Assembly (NCBI GenBank): GCA_041745515.1
Contig: JBGTIU010000199.1
Coordinates: 1 to 21,687 of the forward strand
Reading direction: 5' to 3'
Origin: JAKFWF01 sp041745515
GTDB taxonomy: Bacteria > Pseudomonadota > Alphaproteobacteria > Rhizobiales > Hyphomicrobiaceae
Length of the DNA: 21,687 nucleotides
Below the pieces are notes generated by a model, which did not search any database, was not told the origin of the DNA, and saw only the letters and a list, made by a program, of their open reading frames with translations. This document shows, piece by piece, positions 15,733-21,687 of this stretch (its first letter is position 1; each line of letters starts with the position of its first letter). The position numbers and the translations under genes were made by a program.

Positions 15733-16875
15733 TCAAGCGACCGCGCGAGAAGCGCGGGCCGCCGTAATCTCGTTCCATGCACGCAGAAACGCATCGACGT
15801 CGGCGTCGGACGTGTTCCAGCCCAAACTGACGCGGACGGCCGCCCGCGCGATCTCAGTCCCCAGGCCCATCGCCAACAGCACGTGACTGACACCGACCTT
15901 GCCCGACGAGCACGCGGCGCCGGCGCTGACCGCGATGCCAGCGAGATCGAGCCTGATGACAACAGTCTCGGCGGCTAGGCCCGGCACCGCGATGCTGCTG
16001 GTGTTCGGCAGCCGCTCGGCGGTCGCACCGACAAACACCGCCGTCGGTGTAATTTCGCCAACGCCCAGCTCCAGCCGATCCCGAAGCCTGCTCAGACGAC
16101 CTGCGTTCGCGACATCTTGGCCAGCCGCCTCCGCAGCAGCACCGAAGGCGGTGATGCCGACCACGTTCTCGGTACCGGCGCGTCGCCGCCGCTCCTGACC
16201 GCCGCCCGTGAGAAAACTCGCGAGCCGCGTGCCATCGCGGATGACGAGCGCGCCAATGCCGCTCAAGCCGCCGAGCTTGTGACCTGAAAGGCTGAGCGTA
16301 TCGACACCGAGCGCATTGAAGTCGATCGCCACGCGACCGGCCGCCTGCACTGCATCGGTGTGGGTCGACAGCTGGTTCTCACGCGCAAACGCGGCTGTCT
16401 GCGCAACCGGCTGGATCACGCCCGTTTCGTTATTGGCGAGTTGAAGCGCGACGACCGTCCGGCCGAGGTCATCCGTACCGCTCGACACGCGATGAGCTAT
16501 GGCCTCCAGCCTTGCCACACCGTCGGCTCCGGTCGGAATCTCGATCACTTGCGCCCCGCTCGCCGCCGCCGGGGCCAGCACCGAATCGTGCTCGAACGCG
16601 CCGCGGAATATTGCCGACCAACCGCCGGCCCCGATCACCCACGCATTGGCTTCGGTTGCGCCGCTGGTGAATACGACCTCCAGGGGCTTGGCATTGACGA
16701 GGCGAGCGACCTGTTCGCGGGCAGTCTCGACGACCGCGCGCGCGCGCCGGCCCTCGGCATGGACCGACGATGGATTGCCAGTCATCTCTCCAATCGCCGC
16801 GAGCGCGGCGGTGCGCGCCTCCGGCCGCAACGGGGTCGTCGCGTTATGATCGAGATAGGTCCGGGACCGGTTCAT
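15733..16875 (-). CDS. NifS/IscS-like class-I cysteine desulfurase
   Basis: A 380-aa PLP-dependent group-I cysteine desulfurase, distinct from the SufS encoded further down the operon. It has YLDHNATTPLRPEA (7-20), His96 in FEHDSVL, ANNETGVIQP (147-156), the PLP lysine Lys200 in LSLSGHKLGGLSGIGAL and the mobile-loop catalytic Cys322 in SAGAACSSGK. In rhizobial suf operons this gene is often called sufS2 or iscS/nifS. It lacks a nif context here. Its ATG overlaps the stop of the Rrf2 regulator gene by 4 nt (ATGA), so the two are translationally coupled. Having both desulfurase classes in one operon suggests different sulfur acceptors or conditions, which the sequence does not resolve. Confidence 0.93.
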   Translation of the reverse strand: MNRSRTYLDHNATTPLRPEARTAALAAIGEMTGNPSSVHAEGRRARAVVETAREQVARLVNAKPLEVVFTSGATEANAWVIGAGGWSAIFRGAFEHDSVLAPAAASGAQVIEIPTGADGVARLEAIAHRVSSGTDDLGRTVVALQLANNETGVIQPVAQTAAFARENQLSTHTDAVQAAGRVAIDFNALGVDTLSLSGHKLGGLSGIGALVIRDGTRLASFLTGGGQERRRRAGTENVVGITAFGAAAEAAGQDVANAGRLSRLRDRLELGVGEITPTAVFVGATAERLPNTSSIAVPGLAAETVVIRLDLAGIAVSAGAACSSGKVGVSHVLLAMGLGTEIARAAVRVSLGWNTSDADVDAFLRAWNEITAARASRAVA

Positions 16876-17336
16876 CCGCGCACCGTCATATCAAGAGGCT
16901 GCGCGCCTACACGGGCCGGCACCTTCACACCATCGAGAACGTCCTGCAGGCTCACGTCTTCGAGAAAGCCGCGGATATGATCGCCCAGTGCATGCCAAAG
17001 GCCGTGCGTCAGACACTTGCTTTCGCCAAGACAGCCCGGGCCGGTGCCGGTGGTATCGATGCAACGGGTCATGCGGGTCTCTTCCTCGACCGCCGCCATG
17101 ATCTCGGCCACAAAAATGGCGGCCGGCGGTCTGGTCAGGCGGTATCCGCCGGAACGTCCGCGCACGCTGTCGACGAGGCCGGCGCGCCGAAGCTGGCCGA
17201 AGATCTGCTCGAGGTAGGCGGACGATAAATGCTGGCGCTCTCCGATTACGGATAACGCGATCGCATCCTCACCGGCGTAGCGCGCAAGATCGGCCATAGC
17301 CGTCACCGCGTACCGTCCTCGCGTATTCAGCTCCAC
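16872..17336 (-). CDS. iscR: IscR-like Rrf2-family regulator, probable Fe-S sensor
   Basis: A 154-aa Rrf2-family winged-helix regulator. Residues 1-70 form the DNA-binding domain (LNTRGRYAVTAMADLARYAG, LSSAYLEQIFGQLRRAGLV, RGRSGGYRL). The cluster-binding segment has Cys92, Cys102, Cys108 and His111 (CLTH), matching the Cys3His ligand set of E. coli IscR. The gap between the first two cysteines is 4 residues longer than in E. coli (Cys92/98/104, His107). This makes it IscR-like rather than RirA- or NsrR-like. It is first in the operon and likely controls it. The start is a GTG (17336) with AGGAGA upstream. Its stop overlaps the next gene by 4 nt. Confidence 0.9.
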   Translation of the reverse strand: MELNTRGRYAVTAMADLARYAGEDAIALSVIGERQHLSSAYLEQIFGQLRRAGLVDSVRGRSGGYRLTRPPAAIFVAEIMAAVEEETRMTRCIDTTGTGPGCLGESKCLTHGLWHALGDHIRGFLEDVSLQDVLDGVKVPARVGAQPLDMTVRG

Positions 17337-17455
17337 ACGCTACTCTCCTGACCAATCGCGACCGTCCGGCGCTCGCAACACTTGCAATCAGCACCCTGCA
17401 TCATGCTAGAAGTTGCGCAGCAGCCATCGCGATCTTCCACCTGCCTGCCGGTTTC

Positions 17456-17472
17456 TTTCGAACCGTTCTAAT
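17456..17472. promoter_or_regulatory. Irr-box / iron control element-like palindrome
   Basis: The 17-nt site TTTCGAACCGTTCTAAT resembles the rhizobial iron control element pattern TTTAGAA-N3-TTCTAAA; it differs at the fourth and last bases, and six of eight positions are dyad-symmetric. It lies about 120 nt upstream of the iscR-like start. With the promoter proposed at 17482-17510 (-) it would cover the transcription start, a position suited to repression by Irr under low iron. Consensus is from memory. Confidence 0.5.
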
Positions 17473-17481
17473 CTATAGGAG

Positions 17482-17510
17482 CTTATGGGAATTCCGAGCG
17501 GCCAAGTCAA
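17482..17510 (-). promoter_or_regulatory. Candidate promoter of the suf operon
   Basis: On the minus strand TTGACT (17510-17505) is followed after 17 nt by CATAAG (17487-17482). The -35 element is good and the -10 element weak. The Irr-like palindrome starts about 10 nt downstream. TATAGAT lies just beyond but has no -35 partner at the right distance. The rest of the divergent region (17337-17626) shows no further clear site. Confidence 0.35.
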
Positions 17511-17626
17511 GATTTACTCTCCGAGCTTGAATGCCAGGCGCGCGTTTCCGGATCGGCTGGCGCAGCGACGGAATGCCCGACGGACGACACCTCGACCCGG
17601 CAACGCCAAGAGAGCTCCCAAAACCC

Positions 17627-18313
17627 ATGCCCGAATTGATTCTGAACGGCCCGTCCGGACGCCTTGAAGCCCGTTACCATCATGAGAGTGCTGCCGATGC
17701 CCCGATCGCGCTGATCCTGCACCCGCACCCGCAGTTCGGCGGCACCATGAACAATCAGGTCGTCTACAATTTGTATTACGCCTTCGCGGAACGCGGATTT
17801 TCTGTCCTTCGGTTCAATTTCAGAGGCGTCGGCCGCAGTCAGGGCTTCTTCGACAACGGTCCCGGAGAATTGTCGGATGCCGCATCCGCGCTCGACTGGA
17901 TGCAGATCGCCAAACCTGAATCGCGTTCCTGCTGGATCGCGGGAGTATCGTTCGGCACATGGATCGCCATGCAGTTGCTGATGCGCCGTCCGGAGATCGA
18001 CGCATTTGTCTGCGTTGCGCCCCCGGCCAACCTTTATGACTATTCGTTTCTGGCACCCTGCCCATCGTCGGGGCTCGTGATCAACGGTGAACGGGACCGC
18101 GTGGTGCCGTCTGCGTCAGTCGCCGAAATGGCCGCCAAGACGAAAACGCAACGCGGCATCAAGATCGAGCACCAGATCGTGCCCGGCGCCAATCACTTCT
18201 TCGAAGGCGAGGACAAGATCGCGGCCCTCAAGGCAAGCGTCGGCGAGTACATCGATCGGCGCTCGCTCGAAATGCTGAAGGAAGCCGCCAAGAAGGAAAA
18301 AGACGGCAAGTGA
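17627..18313 (+). CDS. Alpha/beta hydrolase (COG2945-like)
   Basis: A 228-aa cytoplasmic alpha/beta hydrolase. The oxyanion region is HPHPQFGGTMNNQVVY (32-47), RFNFRGVGRSQG (62-73) is the conserved strand-turn, and the nucleophile is Ser108 in GVSFG. Asp157 in NGERDRVVP and His190 in PGANHFF complete the triad. FLAPCPSSGLVINGE is characteristic of this alphaproteobacterial subgroup. The C-terminus is a lysine-rich tail (KEAAKKEKDGK). The ATG at 17627 is where family members begin (MPELILNGPSGRLE); an in-frame start at 17531 would add 32 unconserved residues. It is divergent from the suf operon and shares its upstream region. Substrate unknown. Confidence 0.85.
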   Translation: MPELILNGPSGRLEARYHHESAADAPIALILHPHPQFGGTMNNQVVYNLYYAFAERGFSVLRFNFRGVGRSQGFFDNGPGELSDAASALDWMQIAKPESRSCWIAGVSFGTWIAMQLLMRRPEIDAFVCVAPPANLYDYSFLAPCPSSGLVINGERDRVVPSASVAEMAAKTKTQRGIKIEHQIVPGANHFFEGEDKIAALKASVGEYIDRRSLEMLKEAAKKEKDGK

Positions 18314-18530
18314 GGCGGATCGCGTCCGAGCAACGGATCAGTCCGGGCTGACTCTGGGCATTGCCTTTCTCTGCCGCCGTCGCGATGCGGCAAACACATC
18401 GAAACCCGGCAACAAAATGGCACAACACCGGCCTCATCCGGGGCTGGCGTGCATACCTCTGCCTCTTTCCTGTGCGCACGAAAGACTGCGATCGGCGCCC
18501 GCTTCGGCGTCGCATTTTTTGGAGGGGCGC

Positions 18531-19571
18531 ATGAACCTGTTTCGTCTTTTGTCCTTATTGGCAGCGCTGGGGTGTTTCGTAGGTTTCGACCAAACGCCGG
18601 CAAATGCGAATGTGAAAAAACTGACACTGTACTCTACCCGCGAAGCCTGGCGCATTGCGCCGGTGATCCGCGCATTCACTGCAGAGACGGGAATCGAAGT
18701 CGCAATCGTGCACCGGAAGGACGGCCTGATTGACGCCATTGCAGCGGAGGCCGAGCGCAGCGACGCGGATGTGTTGCTGGTGGAGGAACACGGCCTTCTT
18801 TTACAGGCGCGCGAAGCCGGCATCACCCAGCCGATGGATATCACGAACTTCGAGCGCGCCGTGCCACCTGCCTTGCGCGACCCCGATGGCCACTGGATCG
18901 GCTTATCGCGGTACGCGCGGGTGGTTTACGTGTCCAAGGAACGCGTAGCACAGACGGCGATAACCTACGAGGAACTGGCGGAACCGAAGTGGCGCGGCAA
19001 GGTCTGCATGCGCTCGGGCCTGTTCACCTACAATATTTCCCTACTCGCCTCGATGATAGCTCACCATGGCCGGGACGAGGCAAAACGCTGGCTCGCGGGA
19101 CTGAAAGCCAACCTCGCGCGGAAGCCGGAAGGAAATGATCGCGCGCAGGTCAAGGCCATCGCCGAAAGTATCTGTGACGTGACGATCGCGAATACCTATT
19201 ACATGGCAGAAATGGAAGCGACAGTCGGAGAACCGCAAAAGTGGGCGGCGTCCTCGCGTATCCTGTTTCCCAACGTCCAGGGTCGCGGCAGTCACGTGTT
19301 GGTGTCCGGCGCCGCCCTGATGAAGCACACGCGTCAGCGCGAGCTTGCCATCAAGCTGATTTCGTATCTGACGTCCGAGATCGGCCAGCAGATCTATGCC
19401 ATCTTGCAGCACGCCTTTCCGATTTCCGCAGATGTTGCTGCCTCGAAGCTTGCTGGCGGCGGTGAATTTCTCGTGGCCGACCCATTGCCGCTATCGGAAA
19501 TCGCCAAGCTGCGCGATGAAGCGCGTGCGCTGGTGGTGGAAGTGGGCTTCGACAATGGTCCAGGTTTGTAG
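18531..19571 (+). CDS. Periplasmic Fe(III)-binding ABC substrate-binding protein (FbpA/AfuA-like)
   Basis: A 346-aa extracellular solute-binding protein of the ferric-iron type. Residues 1-27 are a Sec signal peptide (NLFRLLSLLAALGCF, cleavage near ANA). The mature protein starts with KKLTLYSTREAWRIAPVI, the usual strand of FbpA-like proteins. Tyr223-Tyr224 in IANTYYMAEM match the adjacent tyrosine pair that binds Fe(III) in FbpA. The ATG at 18531 has GGAGG 5 nt upstream; the frame is open further up but without family features. No permease or ATPase gene is adjacent, so it is an orphan binding protein that must use a transporter encoded elsewhere. It is separated from the hydrolase by 217 nt in which I see no clear promoter or terminator. 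It ends 10 nt from the prfC stop, convergently. Confidence 0.87.
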   Translation: MNLFRLLSLLAALGCFVGFDQTPANANVKKLTLYSTREAWRIAPVIRAFTAETGIEVAIVHRKDGLIDAIAAEAERSDADVLLVEEHGLLLQAREAGITQPMDITNFERAVPPALRDPDGHWIGLSRYARVVYVSKERVAQTAITYEELAEPKWRGKVCMRSGLFTYNISLLASMIAHHGRDEAKRWLAGLKANLARKPEGNDRAQVKAIAESICDVTIANTYYMAEMEATVGEPQKWAASSRILFPNVQGRGSHVLVSGAALMKHTRQRELAIKLISYLTSEIGQQIYAILQHAFPISADVAASKLAGGGEFLVADPLPLSEIAKLRDEARALVVEVGFDNGPGL

Positions 19572-19581
19572 TGTCTCGGCG

Positions 19582-21201
19582 CTACCGCTTCAAGGTCGTC
19601 TTGATGTCATCGAAACGGATCTCTGGGCTGCGCTCCTGGGTCCAGTTCAGCATGAAGCTCGACGGCGCAAAGAACACCGGTGCGCCGTCCAGATCGACAG
19701 CCATCTGCGAGCGGTTTTTTGCGGTAAATGCGTCGAGTGACTTCGCGTCGTCCGCAGAAACCCACCGCACGGTCTCGAATAAGGTCGTCTCGAAGCCGAT
19801 CGGAAGGCCGTACTCGTTGGCTAGGCGGTCGGCCAGCACGTCGAGTTGGAGCGCGCCGATAACGCCGATGATCGGCTGGCTGCCATCGACGGGCGAAAAC
19901 AGTTGCACGACGCCTTCCTCCGCCATTTCCTGCAGCGCGATGCGCAGCTTCTTTGCTTTGATGGCATCGTCAAGCCGCACTCGCCTCAGAATCTCGGGCG
20001 CGAAACTCGGGATGCCGAGAAACGCCAGATCCTCGCCCTCAGTCAAGGTATCGCCGATGCGCAACGTACCGTGGTTCGGCAAGCCAACGACATCGCCGGC
20101 ATAGGCCTCGTCGGCGATCGAGCGATCCTGCGCGAAGAAAAACTGCGGCGATTGCAGCGCCATCATCTTCCCGGTGCGCGCCAGTTTGACGCGCATTCCG
20201 CGTGTCAGCTTGCCCGAGCACACGCGCATGAAGGCGATGCGATCACGATGGTTCGGGTCCATGTTGGCCTGGATCTTGAAGACGACGCCGGTCATTCGCG
20301 GCTCATGCGCCTCGACGAGCCTGGTCGAGGCCCGCTGAGCAAGGGGCGACGGCGCATGGGCAACGAGTGCGTCGAGCAGATCGCGCACACCGAAATTGCG
20401 CAGGGCGCTGCCGAAAAACACCGGTGTCAAGGTGCCCTCGCGAAAGGATTTCAAGTTGAACCGGCTGCAGGCTTCCTGAACGAGGCCCACTTCCTCACGC
20501 CACCGTTCCCAGACCTCCGGTTCCATCATCGCGGCGATAGCCGGATCATCGGCGCCGGACACCGCGAGACCTTCGGCGTCCTTGTCGATCTGGCGCACGC
20601 GCGGGACGGTGAGATCGAAAGTGCCGCGAAACTCGCGCCCCCGCCCGATCGGCCAGACCATCGGCGCGGTATCGAGCGCCAGCACCTTCTCGATCTCATC
20701 GAGCAGTTCGAGCGGCTCGCGGATTTCACGGTCCATCTTGTTGATGAAGGTCAGGATCGGGATGTCGCGCAGGCGGCAGATCTCGAACAGCTTTCGCGTG
20801 CGCGCCTCGATACCCTTGGCGGCGTCGATCACCATGACGGCCGCATCGACCGCGGTCAGCGTGCGGTAGGTGTGGTCCGAAAAATCTTCGTGGCCAGGCG
20901 TGTCGAGCAGGTTGAAGACGGTGTCGGCGTATTCGAACGTCATGACCGAGGTGACAACCGAGATGCCGCGCGCGCGTTCGATTGCCATCCAGTCCGAGCG
21001 CGTGTTGCGGTCGGCGCGCTTGGCCTTGACTTGGCCGGCGAGTTGGATGGCGCCGCCGAACAACAGCAGCTTCTCAGTCAGTGTCGTCTTGCCGGCGTCG
21101 GGATGGGAGATGATCGCGAATGTACGCCGCCGCGCGATCTCGCGTTCGAGCGGACTGCCGGTGCGGGCAGGGGTGGCGGGAGCAAGGACGGTGATGGTCA
21201 T
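19582..21201 (-). CDS. prfC: Peptide chain release factor 3 (RF3)
   Basis: A 539-aa translational GTPase that recycles RF1/RF2 from the ribosome after termination. The G domain shows SHPDAGKTT (32-40, G1), RGISVVTSVMTF (78-89, G2), DTPGHEDF (100-107, G3) and NKMD (154-157, G4). Domains 2 and 3 include GVVFKIQANMDPNHRDRIAFMRVCSG and VIGALQLDVLADRLANEYGLPI, which are RF3-specific rather than EF-G-like. Length is typical (E. coli about 529 aa). The ATG at 21201 has no strong ribosome site. A plausible promoter lies about 35 nt upstream. A long open frame on the opposite strand is a by-product of GC-rich codon use. Confidence 0.96.
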   Translation of the reverse strand: MTITVLAPATPARTGSPLEREIARRRTFAIISHPDAGKTTLTEKLLLFGGAIQLAGQVKAKRADRNTRSDWMAIERARGISVVTSVMTFEYADTVFNLLDTPGHEDFSDHTYRTLTAVDAAVMVIDAAKGIEARTRKLFEICRLRDIPILTFINKMDREIREPLELLDEIEKVLALDTAPMVWPIGRGREFRGTFDLTVPRVRQIDKDAEGLAVSGADDPAIAAMMEPEVWERWREEVGLVQEACSRFNLKSFREGTLTPVFFGSALRNFGVRDLLDALVAHAPSPLAQRASTRLVEAHEPRMTGVVFKIQANMDPNHRDRIAFMRVCSGKLTRGMRVKLARTGKMMALQSPQFFFAQDRSIADEAYAGDVVGLPNHGTLRIGDTLTEGEDLAFLGIPSFAPEILRRVRLDDAIKAKKLRIALQEMAEEGVVQLFSPVDGSQPIIGVIGALQLDVLADRLANEYGLPIGFETTLFETVRWVSADDAKSLDAFTAKNRSQMAVDLDGAPVFFAPSSFMLNWTQERSPEIRFDDIKTTLKR

Positions 21202-21234
21202 TGGCGATCAATCGACTCGTGGCTTGTGGCAGCC

Positions 21235-21262
21235 GGTATAACACCGATGTCGATCGTCTCAA
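21235..21262 (-). promoter_or_regulatory. Likely promoter of prfC
   Basis: On the minus strand TTGAGA (21262-21257) and TATACC (21240-21235) are separated by 16 nt, with the prfC ATG about 33 nt downstream of the -10 element. Spacing and distance suit a sigma70-type promoter. Confidence 0.45.
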
Positions 21263-21687
21263 GGTTTGCGCGGTCGCAGCCACCGGGTCAGGTGGAACAA
21301 TTCTGGATGGCTCAACACCACAGGTGTCATCCTCGGGCTTGTCCCACTACTGTCCGGTTTGATTGAATTCGGTCTGCCAGAAATCGCGACAGGCATAGGG
21401 CGGGAGCTGTTGGGTTTGCGTCGGAGACAAGGAACTCAAATCGCGGATTGCTGGAATTTGATTGAACGCCTCCTCTTTCCCCCGCGTTCCCGGCCGAGCC
21501 GGCCCCCGCATCTCATGGAGCCCACGGTGCCGGTTCCGGCGAGGGGCGGGATCCTTACGTATCGCGGGTTTGCACGGCGTCTCACCGCAACAGGTAAAGA
21601 TCCCGGACAACCGCGCCTCCCTATGGTCGACGCGGTTTCCGGGAACGCGGGAATTGGAGAGTTGAGGTGGCTCGAGAAATAAACCGG
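21263..21687. other. Non-coding right edge with a long-range inverted repeat
   Basis: No gene could be supported here; the open frames on both strands lack start-site context and recognisable motifs. A perfect 13-bp inverted repeat is present: CCCGCGTTCCCGG at 21481-21493 and CCGGGAACGCGGG at 21639-21651, 145 nt apart. Flanking sequence continues the symmetry imperfectly. A short hairpin GCCGGTTCCGGC lies between the arms. This could be a degenerate mobile-element remnant or a repeat family; the window ends before it can be judged. Confidence 0.4.

Noticed and set aside
14935..15978. 347-codon plus-strand open frame opposite sufB and the class-I desulfurase
   Set aside because: Antisense to two conserved genes, with no recognisable domain.
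17485..17667. 60-codon plus-strand frame with AGGAG just before its ATG, running into the hydrolase start
   Set aside because: The AGGAG-ATG spacing is only 3 nt, the product is Arg/Pro-rich without any motif, and the site coincides with the proposed minus-strand suf promoter. A leader ORF is not excluded but not supported.
19846..21366. 506-codon open frame on the plus strand opposite prfC
   Set aside because: It lies almost entirely antisense to an intact, motif-complete RF3 gene; its composition (His/Arg/Asp/Glu-rich, low complexity) is typical of an antisense frame in GC-rich DNA.
21266..21682. 138-codon plus-strand frame at the right edge
   Set aside because: No ribosome site, no recognisable motif, and codon use unlike the neighbouring real genes; part of it lies within the inverted-repeat region.

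Overview
The window looks like chromosomal DNA of an alphaproteobacterium, most likely a Hyphomicrobiales member close to the Bradyrhizobium/Rhodopseudomonas/Afipia group. Three things point there: the GC-rich coding sequence, a LexA operator of the alphaproteobacterial GAAC-N7-GAAC type in front of an imuA-imuB-dnaE2 cassette, and a long suf operon of the rhizobial kind (an Rrf2 regulator, two cysteine desulfurases, SufBCD, SufT and an A-type carrier) with an Irr/ICE-like palindrome at its promoter. This placement is by gene order and motif memory; no database search was possible.

Layout. 1-2123: a hairpin, an RraA/HMG-aldolase-family protein (+), an exported PQQ-type aldose sugar dehydrogenase (+), and a strong hairpin shared with a convergent small secreted PsiF-repeat protein (-, 2142-2423). 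2617-8299: an SOS-inducible mutasome operon, imuA-imuB-dnaE2 (+), with a readable sigma70-like promoter and a LexA box over the expected transcription start; imuA and imuB overlap out of frame by about 131 nt, and imuB and dnaE2 by 4 nt. 8356-9285: a dienelactone-hydrolase-family protein with a twin-arginine motif (+).

9304-17336 (all -): a nine-gene iron-sulfur cluster assembly operon, in transcription order iscR-like (rrf2), class-I NifS/IscS-like desulfurase, sufB, a 91-aa charged helical protein of unknown function, sufC, sufD, sufS, sufT, sufA-like. The desulfurases supply sulfur, SufBCD is the scaffold/ATPase complex, the A-type protein and SufT act in carriage or maturation, and the Rrf2 protein keeps the Cys/Cys/Cys/His set expected of a cluster-sensing IscR. 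A divergent regulatory region (17337-17626) separates it from an alpha/beta hydrolase (+).

17627-21201: the alpha/beta hydrolase (+), an orphan periplasmic Fe(III)-binding ABC substrate-binding protein (+) without visible permease or ATPase genes, and peptide chain release factor 3 (prfC, -) convergent with it. 21202-21687 holds a probable prfC promoter and a long-range inverted repeat, but no gene I can support.

No tRNA, rRNA, CRISPR array, complete insertion sequence or phage gene was seen. The window is mostly well-known systems. The parts most worth following up are the unnamed protein and hairpin inside the suf operon, the overlapping imuA/imuB reading frames, and the Irr-like site in front of iscR.
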